DNA of 61,901 bases from Sphingomonas echinoides ATCC 14820 (GTDB lineage Bacteria > Pseudomonadota > Alphaproteobacteria > Sphingomonadales > Sphingomonadaceae), in NCBI RefSeq assembly GCF_000241465.1, contig NZ_JH584235.1:3933651-3995551 (forward strand). The letters run 5' to 3'. Below are positions 49,419-60,292 of this stretch, piece by piece. Numbering within the stretch: the stretch's first letter is position 1; the number at the start of each line of letters is the position of its first letter. The translations under genes were made by a program, and so were the position numbers. Under the pieces are notes generated by a model that saw nothing but the letters and a program-made list of their open reading frames with translations, was not told the DNA's origin and searched no databases.

Positions 49419-50072
49419 ATGTCACAGCGTATGCCCATGCCAGCCTTGTTCCTGACCGCGCTTGCTGCGGGGGCGAGTTTCTGGGCGGCCAGCCATATCC
49501 TGCCAGCGGGACCCTTGCTCGTTGAGTGGAAGGGCAGCGCGGTCGCGTTGCTTGCCGTTTGGGTTGCGCGGGCAGCGCACACGCGGGCGGCGCGCTGGCT
49601 GGCGGTGGTGCTTGGGTTTGCTGCTCTGGGGGATGTGCTGCTCGAAACATCGGGCATGACGATCGGTGGCGCGGCGTTCCTTGTCGCGCACCTGCTGGCG
49701 ACCGGACTGTATTGGACCAACCTCCGCGCCGATCGGGCGGGCACGGGGCTGGCGATTGTGCTGCTGCTGGGCATCCCGTGCGCGGGTTATGCGCTGTCCG
49801 GGCAATCGGGGGTGCTGGTCTATGGTCTGGCGCTGGGCGGCATGGCGGCGACGGCGTGGATCAGTCGCTTTCCGCGCGGCTGGGTGGGGGCAGGGGCGAT
49901 GCTGTTCGCGGCGTCGGACCTGCTGATTTTCGCGCGGCTGGGTCCGCTGGCCGGTTCGATCGTTCCAACGCTGTTGGTCTGGCCGCTCTACGTCGCGGCG
50001 CAGGCGATGATCGCTTATGGCGTGGTGAGGACGGAGCGGGCGCGCAATGAAGGTGTTCACGATCGGCTATGA
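49419..50072 (+). CDS. YhhN family membrane protein (lysoplasmalogenase-like)
   Basis: 217 aa with about seven hydrophobic helices and essentially no loops. AALGDVLLE (about 69-77) and ASDLLIFARLG (about 164-174) hold the conserved Asp residues of the YhhN/TMEM86 family, some members of which hydrolyse lysoplasmalogens. Activity here is unproven. It overlaps the next gene by 26 bp on the same strand. Confidence 0.85.
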   Translation: MSQRMPMPALFLTALAAGASFWAASHILPAGPLLVEWKGSAVALLAVWVARAAHTRAARWLAVVLGFAALGDVLLETSGMTIGGAAFLVAHLLATGLYWTNLRADRAGTGLAIVLLLGIPCAGYALSGQSGVLVYGLALGGMAATAWISRFPRGWVGAGAMLFAASDLLIFARLGPLAGSIVPTLLVWPLYVAAQAMIAYGVVRTERARNEGVHDRL

Positions 50073-50478
50073 AGCCACGACGATGGCTGATTTCCTGGCG
50101 GCGCTGACGGGCGCGGGGGTGGAGCGCGTGATCGATGTGCGCGCGCTGCCCTTGTCGCGGCGGCCTGGATTTTCGAAGACTTCGCTGGCGGCGTCGCTGG
50201 CCGAGGCGGGGATCGACTATGTGCATTTGAAGGCGCTCGGCACGCCGAAGCGCGGGCGCGATGCCGCCAAGAAGGGCGATGTGGCGACGCTGGAGGCGGT
50301 CTATGCCGACCAGCTCGAGCTACCCGAGGCGCAGGCGCAGGCGGCGCAGATGCTGGCGCTGGCCGCGGACAAGCCAAGCGCCTTGCTCTGTTTTGAACGC
50401 GACCCGCGCCACTGCCACCGCACCCTGTTGCTGGAGGCGGAGGCCAAGGGTGCGGAGGTGGTCGATCTGTATGCGTGA
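50047..50478 (+). CDS. DUF488 family protein
   Basis: 143 aa. Opens KVFTIGYEATTMADF, has the conserved VIDVRALPLSRRPGFSK and the C-terminal CFERDPRHCHRTLL. The Cys and His residues of the end motif are strictly conserved in the family, whose function is unknown. Its ATG lies inside the 3' end of the YhhN-like gene. Confidence 0.9.
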   Translation: MKVFTIGYEATTMADFLAALTGAGVERVIDVRALPLSRRPGFSKTSLAASLAEAGIDYVHLKALGTPKRGRDAAKKGDVATLEAVYADQLELPEAQAQAAQMLALAADKPSALLCFERDPRHCHRTLLLEAEAKGAEVVDLYA

Positions 50479-50484
50479 GCGGGG

Positions 50485-50837
50485 TTAGCCCGCGACGGGC
50501 AGTTTCACGCGGCCCTCGGCATCGCGTTCGAGCGGGCCGTAAGCGATCACCGTTTCGAGCAGCAGCGGGCCGCCATAGAGGTGCGGGAAGAGTTGGCCGC
50601 CGCGCGACTCTTCCCACTTTAACCCGGCGCCGAACGACCCGAGATCGACCGCCGCGACATGCAAATCGCTTTGCCCGGCGAAATGCTTGTCGACGGTTTC
50701 GGTCAACTGTTCGGCGGTCGAGAGGTGGATATAGCCATCGGCCAAGTCGATGGGCGCGCCGGCGAACGATTCCTCGCGCTCCAGCGTCGCCATCTGCTCG
50801 GCGGTCAGCACTTTATAAGCGGTGAGCGGCAGTTCGC

Positions 50838-50841
<4 letters not shown>
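50485..50841 (-). CDS. DUF952 family protein
   Basis: 118 aa. AYKVLTAEQMATLERE, GYIHLSTAEQLTETVDKHFA and FPHLYGGPLLLETVI are the family pattern. Function unknown. ATG overlaps the gyrA stop by 4 bp, so it is probably translated from the gyrA transcript. It is convergent with DUF488, 6 bp apart. Confidence 0.88.
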
Positions 50842-53609
<2,768 letters not shown>

Positions 53610-53673
53610 TTTATGGTGCCTTCGGCTGTGTTACGGGAATGCGACAAACCCTAGCCGAGCGCGCAACGAAACG

Positions 53674-53708
53674 CCACCCCCGCGCGCATCGCAGCGGCGC
53701 AGGGGTGG
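53674..53708 (-). terminator. GC-rich hairpin between the Ala/Lys/Pro-rich gene and gyrA
   Basis: CCACCCC and GGGGTGG arms with GC-rich inner pairs. On the minus strand it follows the stop of the gene at 53720 by 11 bases and is followed by a weak T-rich CGTTTCGTT. Possible terminator; the gyrA promoter would be between it and 53609. Confidence 0.4.
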
Positions 53709-53719
53709 GTTTGGTTCGC

Positions 53720-54094
53720 TTATTTGCAGGCGGTCTTGTTGGCGTTGCCCGCCTTCGAACAATTGTAGGTGATCGTCTTGCCGGTGCTGGTCTTGGTGGT
53801 GACCATGCGACCGGTCGCCGCAGCGGCGGGTTTGCGGGCTGCAGGCTTGGCCGCTGCGACGGGCGCGGGGGCTGGCTTCGCCGCCACAGGGGCGGGCTTG
53901 ACCACCGCAGGCGTCGGCTTCGCTGCGACCGGGGCGGGTTTTACCGCTGCCGCCGGGGTGACCTTTGCCGCCGGGGCTGGCTTGGCGGCCGGTTTGGTCG
54001 GCGTCGGCTTGGGCGCAGGCTTGGTCTGGGCGAGGGCGGCGGTGCCGCACAGCAGGACCGCAGCGGCGGCGATCGTCATCGGAAGCTTGGTCAT
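53720..54094 (-). CDS. Secreted Ala/Lys/Pro-rich protein with conserved Cys-containing tail
   Basis: 124 aa, signal peptide to about residue 22 (AALAQ). Residues about 24-93 are an imperfect repeat of AAKPAP/VKPAPV units; the last 30 residues (GRMVTTKTSTGKTITYNCSK and following AGNANKTACK) contain two Cys and are more conserved-looking. Strongly basic, so it could bind DNA, peptidoglycan or outer membrane LPS; nothing shows which. Starts with GAGGGG 8 bases before ATG. Confidence 0.65.
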   Translation of the reverse strand: MTKLPMTIAAAAVLLCGTAALAQTKPAPKPTPTKPAAKPAPAAKVTPAAAVKPAPVAAKPTPAVVKPAPVAAKPAPAPVAAAKPAARKPAAAATGRMVTTKTSTGKTITYNCSKAGNANKTACK

Positions 54095-54205
54095 GGATAT
54101 CCCCTCAAAACGGTCAGGCGACGTAGCCCTGCGGCGATGGTGCGACCCAATCGCTGAATCGGCAATGGCGGGATGATGACAAATCCGTCATGTTGCCCTC
54201 ATCCT

Positions 54206-54904
54206 TTAGAAGGGCACTTCCTTGCCTTCGAAATCGAACAGCTTGCCACTGTCCGGGGCTTTCAATTCCTCGATCGTGTCGAGCAATTGCAACGCGGCGC
54301 GATCGGGTGTGAACAGGCGACTGGCCTGGACATTGCCCTGAAAGGGTTTGGATAATGCGGTGTCGACGGTGCCGGGGTGGAGCGTGACGACGATGGTCCG
54401 ATCGTTGCGGCGCTTTTCCTCGATCGCGATACCGCGCATCAGCATGTTGAGCGCCGCTTTCGAGGCGCGATAGCCATGCCATCCGCCCAGCTTATTGTCC
54501 GAAATGCTGCCGACACGCGCGGACAGTGAGGCGAACACCGCGCGCCCGGTCTTGGGCATGATCGGCAGGAAATGCTTGGCGACGAGCGCCGGGCCGATCG
54601 CGTTGATCGCATAGGTTTCGGCCAGCCAGGCCGGATCAAGCTCGCGCATCGCCTTTTCCGGGCCGCGCTCGCCCGCGTGCAGCAATCCCGTGGCGACGAT
54701 CACCAGCGTGGGAGCAGGGCCTGTGGCGACATGCGCCGCGGCTGCCGCAATGCTCGTTTCGTCGAGCAGATCGAGATGCTGCGCGCCGCTGCGCGAGCGC
54801 GCGAAGCCGTACACCTTTTCGAACGTCGCTTCCTCGATCAGCGCCGCTTCCAGCGCCGCGCCAATGCCGCCCGAGGCCCCGATAATGACGGCCGCGCCGG
54901 TCAT
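54206..54904 (-). CDS. Short-chain dehydrogenase/reductase (CsgA-like)
   Basis: 232 aa from ATG 54904, overlapping the yaaA stop (ATGA). Rossmann loop VIIGASGGIGAAL, VATGLLH, SARVGSISDNKLGGWHGYRA then SKAAL (catalytic Ser, Tyr, Lys), HPGTVDTALSKPF. Family members resemble CsgA/C-factor proteins. Probably NAD(P)-dependent with unknown substrate. Second gene of a yaaA-SDR pair. Confidence 0.9.
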   Translation of the reverse strand: MTGAAVIIGASGGIGAALEAALIEEATFEKVYGFARSRSGAQHLDLLDETSIAAAAAHVATGPAPTLVIVATGLLHAGERGPEKAMRELDPAWLAETYAINAIGPALVAKHFLPIMPKTGRAVFASLSARVGSISDNKLGGWHGYRASKAALNMLMRGIAIEEKRRNDRTIVVTLHPGTVDTALSKPFQGNVQASRLFTPDRAALQLLDTIEELKAPDSGKLFDFEGKEVPF

Positions 54905-55653
54905 GCGCGGGTAAACCGCCAGCGCTCGGGCGTGCTCTCGGCGGCGTCGAAGCGGTAGCCGTCGCTGTCGAAACCGCGCATCGCGTCGATCTCGCTGATG
55001 CGATGTTCGCACAGCCAGCGCGCCATCATCCCGCGCGCGCGCTTGGCATGGAAACTGACGAAGCGCGGGCCGTCGGGTCCGGCTTCGCGGAAATCCACGT
55101 CGATCACGCGCAGCCCTGCTAACTTGCCGTCGACGGCCGCGAAATACTCCTGGCTGGCAAGGTTGAGCACGACGCCCGATCCTTCTGCGGCGACGTCCTC
55201 GCGCACGGCGGCGGCGATGCGGTCGCCCCAATATTCGTACAGGCTCTTGCGGCGCGGTGCCCAGCGCGTGCCCATTTCGAGTCGATACGGCCGCATCGCG
55301 TCGAGCGGACGGAGCAGGCCATATAGGCCCGACAGCATCCGCACATGGTCCTGCGCGAAGGCAATCGCGGCCTCGTCCAGCGTGCGCGCTTCGAAGCCGG
55401 TATAAACGTCTCCGGCAAAGGCGAAGAGCGCGGGCCGTTCGGGCGCGTCGGCGAACCCGGCGAAGCGGTCGGCGTTCAGCTTCGCCAGCTTGGGCGAAAT
55501 GTGCATCAGCGTGGCAAGCCGCGCCTGCGTCAGGTTCGCGGCCGATTTGGCGAGCGAGGCTGCCTCTGCCTGAAAGCGCGGCGTGGTCGCGATCAAAGCG
55601 GGCAGGGGACGTTCGTAATCGAGCGTCTTGGCGGGAGAAAGAAGGGCGATCAT
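54901..55653 (-). CDS. yaaA: Peroxide stress protein YaaA
   Basis: 250 aa DUF328 protein. MIALLSPAKTLDYERP at the N-terminus, MLSGLYGLLRPLDAMRPYRL then EMGTRWAP, FREAGPDGPRFVSFHAKRAR and RFDAAE near the end. Known in E. coli to lower free iron under hydrogen peroxide stress. Stop overlaps the SDR start. The ORF start is the conserved one. Confidence 0.94.
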   Translation of the reverse strand: MIALLSPAKTLDYERPLPALIATTPRFQAEAASLAKSAANLTQARLATLMHISPKLAKLNADRFAGFADAPERPALFAFAGDVYTGFEARTLDEAAIAFAQDHVRMLSGLYGLLRPLDAMRPYRLEMGTRWAPRRKSLYEYWGDRIAAAVREDVAAEGSGVVLNLASQEYFAAVDGKLAGLRVIDVDFREAGPDGPRFVSFHAKRARGMMARWLCEHRISEIDAMRGFDSDGYRFDAAESTPERWRFTRA

Positions 55654-55863
55654 CGCCTTGCCGACTAGGCGCGTCGGGCGTCCGCGTCAAAGCCCGGCAG
55701 GCGAAATAGGCGGCAGAAAATCGTTAGTCAGCATGCGTCCAAACGCGTTCAAAGCGCGTTCAGTCGCCGCCGCGCATCTCGCGTCGCTTGACGGTCGAAC
55801 CGGCGGCGCTAGGAGCAAAGCCAGTATTCCGCCGCGCCAGCGACGCTTGAGGAGAGTCCTGAA

Positions 55864-57147
55864 ATGAAGATGGTTTCGAAAATCGCCCTGACGGCAACGC
55901 TCGTCATTGGGTTGAACGGTGCCGCCCTGGTCGCCCCCGCGATCGCCAAGAAGAAGGAAGAGGCCGCCCCGGCGACGCCGACGATTTCGGCACCGGCGCG
56001 TGCTGCCGCCGTCGAAGCGCAAACCGCGCTGGCCGCGACGCCCAAGGATCTCGCCAAGGCCGAGACCGCGCTCAACACGCTCGATACCGTGGCCAAGAGC
56101 GATTATGAGCGGTACCTCGCCTCGGGCCTGCGCCTGTCGCTGATCAACGCGCAGACGCAAGGCCAGCCCGAAGCGGCCCGCATCGCCGCGCTTACCCCGC
56201 CGCTCGACGCGCTGATCGCCAATCCGGCGACGCCGAAGGCCGAGCTCGGCAACCGCTATAACTCGCGCGCCGGCTTTGCCTATTCGAACAAGGACTATGC
56301 CAAGGCGGTGGAGTATTTCACCAAGGCCAAGGACCTTGGCTATACCGACGACGATCTGCTGCTCAACATCGCGCGCGCCAAGGTCGATGCGGGTGATGTG
56401 AAGGGCGGTATCGCCGATCTGGGAGCCGCTGTGCAGGCCGAAAAAGCCAAGGGCAAGAAGGCTCCCGAATCCTGGTATAAATATGCCTTCACTCGCCTCG
56501 GCAAAGCGGGCGACCAGGAAGGGGCCGATTCGTGGACCGCAGCCTGGCTGACCGAATATGGCACCAAGGAAAATTGGCGCGGCGCGATCTACACCTTCGG
56601 CTTCCAGGGCCCGGCAGCGGCGAAGTACAGCAAGAATCGCGTCGATCTGTATCGGTTGCTGTGGGCAACCAAGAGCCAGACCGGCCAGCGCGAATATATC
56701 GATTATGCCGATGCCGCGATCAACGTCGGCTTGCCCAATGAAGCCAAGACGGTGATCGACGAAGGCTTTGCCAACAATTCGATCCCCAAGGGCAATATCA
56801 CGGCGACGGAGGAACTGACTCGCGCCAAGACCGGCATCGCCGGCGCGACCTCGCTCGCGATTAAGGAAAAGAACGCCCAGGCTGCCCCCAAGGGCGATCT
56901 CGCCCAGCAGGCGGGGGACGCCTATTTCGGCACCCGCAATTACGCCAAGGCGATCGAGATGTACCGCCTGGCCGAGACCAAGGGCGCGCCCGACGCCGAC
57001 CGCAACAATCTGCACCTCGGCATGGCGCTGGCGCTGTCGGGCGATCGCGCCGAGGCCAAGGCGGTTCTCGCCAAGGTCGCTGCCGACCCCAACAAGGCGA
57101 TCGCACGGTTGTGGACGGTGTTTGTGGACACGCCGCCGACGGCCTGA
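55864..57147 (+). CDS. Secreted TPR-repeat protein
   Basis: 427 aa. Signal peptide to about residue 28 (APAIAKKK). TPR-like helices, for example NRYNSRAGFAYSNKDYAKAV then EYFTKAKDLGYTDDDLLLN (about 128-170) and GDAYFGTRNYAKAIEMYRLA (about 352-371). No enzyme motif. GAGGAGAG is 7-8 bases before the ATG. Likely a periplasmic scaffold; common in sphingomonads without known function. A good intrinsic terminator follows. Confidence 0.85.
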   Translation: MKMVSKIALTATLVIGLNGAALVAPAIAKKKEEAAPATPTISAPARAAAVEAQTALAATPKDLAKAETALNTLDTVAKSDYERYLASGLRLSLINAQTQGQPEAARIAALTPPLDALIANPATPKAELGNRYNSRAGFAYSNKDYAKAVEYFTKAKDLGYTDDDLLLNIARAKVDAGDVKGGIADLGAAVQAEKAKGKKAPESWYKYAFTRLGKAGDQEGADSWTAAWLTEYGTKENWRGAIYTFGFQGPAAAKYSKNRVDLYRLLWATKSQTGQREYIDYADAAINVGLPNEAKTVIDEGFANNSIPKGNITATEELTRAKTGIAGATSLAIKEKNAQAAPKGDLAQQAGDAYFGTRNYAKAIEMYRLAETKGAPDADRNNLHLGMALALSGDRAEAKAVLAKVAADPNKAIARLWTVFVDTPPTA

Positions 57148-57180
57148 TCGCGGGTTCTTTGCCACGAAACGAGACGGAGA

Positions 57181-57205
57181 GGGCGGCCTGCGGGTCGCCC
57201 TTTTT
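57181..57205 (+). terminator. Intrinsic terminator of the TPR gene
   Basis: GGGCGGCC, loop TGCG, GGTCGCCC (8-bp stem with one G-U), followed by TTTTT. Located 34 bases after the stop codon. Confidence 0.9.
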
Positions 57206-57225
57206 CGTAGTGGGCAGTTGCCAGC

Positions 57226-57486
57226 CTATTTTAAGGTCTTTGGGTCCATCGAGAGCAGGCCGAGAACCAAGATCGCTACAAGAGCGCCAATAGGGTAAGC
57301 ATATACGGCATCGCCGTCCCCTGGTTTGACGGCGCTCGCCGCGCCGATGACGATCCCACCCGCAGCCAAGCTTGCGAGCGACGCGATCGCTTTTACGGTT
57401 AGGGTTTCAGATCGTTGGACAAACGTCCAGATCAACCAGCCGACGATGATACCTAGGCAGGTCGACGCCATGTAAGGGAGGATCAT
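57226..57486 (-). CDS. Small multi-helix membrane protein, unknown
   Basis: 86 aa; three hydrophobic helices (MASTCLGIIVGWLIWTFV, AIASLASLAAGGIVIGAA, YPIGALVAILVLGLLSM). ATG 57486 has AAGGAG 8 bases upstream, supporting a real gene. No family recognised. It borders an AT-rich patch, and its base composition is less GC-rich than the neighbours; it may be a recent arrival. Confidence 0.6.
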   Translation of the reverse strand: MILPYMASTCLGIIVGWLIWTFVQRSETLTVKAIASLASLAAGGIVIGAASAVKPGDGDAVYAYPIGALVAILVLGLLSMDPKTLK

Positions 57487-57677
57487 ATCCGACGCTCCTT
57501 CTGAAATTGTGACGGTTCAGTAGGTCATCAATCGATTGGCAATGCAAATTTAATTTAGATAGCCGCCGGGAAGATCAATCGCCTGATAATATAACATGCT
57601 CATGAAAAAATCGCTTGTCAGCGCGATATCATTTTCAATTTATTAGCGATTTGCAAGTTTTTCGCGTTTAAAAACCA
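57487..57677. other. AT-rich intergenic patch
   Basis: About 190 bp between the small membrane protein and the Lrp-type gene. By eye it is well below the GC content of the rest, with runs such as AAATTTAATTTAGATA and ATTTTCAATTTATTAG. It contains the upstream region of the membrane protein gene. One ATCAATCGATTG stretch resembles an IHF core, but only loosely. No RNA gene recognised. Confidence 0.6.
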
Positions 57678-58145
57678 TCACCCCGCGCGGATCGGAATGC
57701 CCGGAAGCGATTTGGCGGTGCGGATCGTCAGTGAGGTCTTGACGCTCGCCACATTGGGGGCGGGCGTCAGGTGGGTCATCAGGATTTCCTGGAAACTCTT
57801 CAAGTCGCCCGCGACGATCTTCAGGATGAAGTCGATCTCGCCATTCAGCATGTGGCATTCGCGCACTTCGGGAATGGTGGCGACATGCTCCTCGAACGCG
57901 GCGAGATCATGCTCGGCCTGGCTGCGCAGCGACACCATCGCGAACACGGTAATCGGATAACCAAGGGTGGCGGGATCGATCTCGGCGTGGTAGCCGCGGA
58001 TCGCACCGGCTTCCTCCAGCGCGCGCACGCGGCGCAGGCAGGGGGGGGCGGTCAGCCCGACGCGCTCGGCCAGTTCGACATTGGTCATTCGTCCGTCGTC
58101 CTGAAGCAGTTCCAGAATACGGCGGTCGATCGAATCGAATGTCAT
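57678..58145 (-). CDS. Lrp/AsnC family transcriptional regulator
   Basis: 155 aa. N-terminal HTH: DSIDRRILELLQDDGRMTNV then ELAERVGLTAPPCLRRVRAL (about 3-45); C-terminal RAM/AsnC ligand domain ending in VKTSLTIRTAKSLPG. Typical length. AGGAG is just before the ATG; a perfect palindrome CATTACGTAATG covers the start codon (58143-58154) and could be an operator. Its target is not obvious; the divergent neighbour at 58317 is a candidate. Confidence 0.93.
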   Translation of the reverse strand: MTFDSIDRRILELLQDDGRMTNVELAERVGLTAPPCLRRVRALEEAGAIRGYHAEIDPATLGYPITVFAMVSLRSQAEHDLAAFEEHVATIPEVRECHMLNGEIDFILKIVAGDLKSFQEILMTHLTPAPNVASVKTSLTIRTAKSLPGIPIRAG

Positions 58146-58154
58146 TACGTAATG
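58143..58154. promoter_or_regulatory. Perfect 12-bp palindrome over the Lrp-type start codon
   Basis: CATTACGTAATG includes the minus-strand ATG (58145-58143). Candidate autoregulatory site for the Lrp/AsnC protein; the size is at the limit of chance in so AT-poor a genome. Confidence 0.4.
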
Positions 58155-58316
58155 CTCCTGGGTAACGCGCGTTTCGCATTGCCATCTTGCAGTTGCCTAT
58201 AAGATAATTACTACGGAACGCAATTGTCCCACATTGCGACGGTGCCAAATCTCGGGGTTACGCGGGGCCTTTGCGCCGGTTAAGAATCCGTTACGACACA
58301 TGAGCCGTTACGACGC

Positions 58317-60290
58317 ATGGGGACGTCGCGATTTTGGGGACAGAAGAGCTTGCGGTTCGACGACAGCCTGGAGACGGTTCTTTCGGCAGACATGTCGACC
58401 GCTTTTGGCGCGCAATCCACATGGCGGCAGTTGGTCGATCTGATCGGGCGCGGTCGGGCTGCGGCAAGCGATGCTGCGATCGCCCGTTTGCGCCTGATTC
58501 GCGGTGACGTGCCGCCGATGGTGCGCTCCGCCAGCGCACGCGGGCTGGTCTTCGCCAGCCCCCCGCTCCCCTTGGTTGCGGTGTTTGCCGAGGATGATCT
58601 GTCGATCGCGGCTCCGGTATTGCGAACCGCGCGTCTTTCTGTCGCCGAATGGACCAGCTTGTTGCCGCGCCTGTCGCCGGCCGCGCGGTCGATCCTGCGC
58701 CACCGGCGCGATCTGCCGCGCGCGGTGCACAGGGCGCTGGAAAGTTTCGGCAGCGTCGATTTCGTGCTCCATGCCCCGACCGAGCCCGAACAGGCCGCAG
58801 CGCCGCCGCCCCAACTCCACCCGCAGCCCGCGCCCGGTCCCGAAGCGGCGGCCGAACCCGTCCCGCCCGTTGAGGCCGCGCCGGACCAGCCCGACGCGGT
58901 GGCAGACCCAGTCCTGGTGCCCCCAGAATTGCCCGAAGCCGCCCCACCGATTGCGCCGCGGTCGTCCTTCGTATCGATCGCCGCCGTCGCGGCGGGGTTG
59001 CCGGTGGTCGCCGAGGCGTTGCGCCGCGCCGATCACGCGGCCGTGCCTTCTGCGGCCCCGCCACCGGCCGCAGAGGTCACCGCACCGATCGCGTTTGTGC
59101 GGCCGCCCCCACCGGCATCGCCGCCCGAAACCGGTCCCTTCCAGATCGCCGAACTGGTCGCGCGAATCGATGCCTATCAGCGCCAACGCGAGGAGACGCC
59201 GTCGGGCCCGCCGCGTCTCGAAATACAGCCCGAATTGTTCGCGACCGAGCCGCACCAGGCCGAGAGCTTTCGCTTTGAAACCGACGCCAATGGCATCGTC
59301 CGCTGGATCGAGGGGGCGGCGCGGGCGCCGTTGATCGGCCTGTCGTTCGACCTGTCGCCCGCGACGCAGGGCGCGCAGGTGGACGGTGTGGTGGCGGGGG
59401 CGTTTCGGCGGCGTGCCGGTTTTGCCAACGCCCGGTTGGTGGTGGATGGCCATTCGGATGCGGCCGGCCAGTGGCGCATCACCGGGATTCCGGTGTTCGA
59501 CCGGGTGAGCGGGCGCTTCACCGGCTATCGCGGTACCGCCCGACGCCCGCGCGCCGACGAAACCGCCGAGCCCACGCGCGAACTGCGCAATCCCGCCGCC
59601 GATGCGCTGCGCCAATTGGTGCACGAACTGCGGACCCCGACCAATGCCATTGCGGGCTTTGCCGAAATGATCGAATCGCAGATGCTGGGTCCGGTCCCGG
59701 CCGCCTATCGCGCGCATGCGGCGGCGATTCGGACTCAGTCGAGCGGCCTGCTGACCGCGATCGACGATATCGACATGGCCGCCCGAATCGAAACGCATGC
59801 GCTCGATCTGCGGACCGGCGATGTCCCGGTCGCGCCGCTGCTGGCGCGGATCCTGAACGATCTTGCGCCGCTCGCAACGCTTCGAGGGAGTTCGCTCGAA
59901 CAGCATGTCTGCGACGAATCGCTCACGATCCTGGGCGATGACCGGGCGGTGGAGCGGCTGGTGGCGCGGTTGATGGCGACGCTGGTGGCATCGGGCAGCG
60001 CAGGCGAGCGGATTGGCGTCGCGGCGGCGCGCGACGATGCTGCCATCTCGATCGTGTTCGATCGGCCCAGGGCGCTCGCCGCTTATGCCGAGGAGAGTTT
60101 GCTCACGATCGATGCCGAAGCGGAGGCGGAGCGCGAGGGTGCGCCGTTGCTCGGCACCGGCTTTGCGCTGCGGCTGGCGCGCAATCTGGCCGCCGAACTG
60201 CGCGGCAGCTTGACCATTGGCGACAAGGCCTTGACTTTGCGCCTGCCCGCCGCGTCTCTTGCCGGGATGGAGCAGGTTTCTTCCAACTGA
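58317..60290 (+). CDS. PAS-HisKA protein with degenerate ATP-binding domain
   Basis: 657 aa counted from ATG 58317; a TTG at 58350 or ATG 58392 may be the real start. N-terminal soluble region about 1-160, a Pro/Ala/Glu-rich linker about 160-310, a PAS-like domain about 320-420, then HisKA with LVHELRTPTNAIAGFAEMI (His436). In the ATPase part, the N-box region RLVARLMATLVASGSAG has no Asn, no DxGxG G1 box is present, and G2 reads GTGFALRLA. It has no membrane segment. Phosphorylation would need a partner kinase. A deacetylase gene follows 2 bp later. Confidence 0.8.
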   Translation: MGTSRFWGQKSLRFDDSLETVLSADMSTAFGAQSTWRQLVDLIGRGRAAASDAAIARLRLIRGDVPPMVRSASARGLVFASPPLPLVAVFAEDDLSIAAPVLRTARLSVAEWTSLLPRLSPAARSILRHRRDLPRAVHRALESFGSVDFVLHAPTEPEQAAAPPPQLHPQPAPGPEAAAEPVPPVEAAPDQPDAVADPVLVPPELPEAAPPIAPRSSFVSIAAVAAGLPVVAEALRRADHAAVPSAAPPPAAEVTAPIAFVRPPPPASPPETGPFQIAELVARIDAYQRQREETPSGPPRLEIQPELFATEPHQAESFRFETDANGIVRWIEGAARAPLIGLSFDLSPATQGAQVDGVVAGAFRRRAGFANARLVVDGHSDAAGQWRITGIPVFDRVSGRFTGYRGTARRPRADETAEPTRELRNPAADALRQLVHELRTPTNAIAGFAEMIESQMLGPVPAAYRAHAAAIRTQSSGLLTAIDDIDMAARIETHALDLRTGDVPVAPLLARILNDLAPLATLRGSSLEQHVCDESLTILGDDRAVERLVARLMATLVASGSAGERIGVAAARDDAAISIVFDRPRALAAYAEESLLTIDAEAEAEREGAPLLGTGFALRLARNLAAELRGSLTIGDKALTLRLPAASLAGMEQVSSN

Positions 60291-60292
60291 TC

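Noticed and set aside
54120..54196. 25-codon frame on the minus strand upstream of the Ala/Lys/Pro-rich gene
   Set aside because: No conserved sequence and weak start context; more likely the leader of that gene.
57531..57545. IHF site in the AT-rich patch
   Set aside because: Matches only part of the consensus, and such matches are expected in AT-rich DNA.
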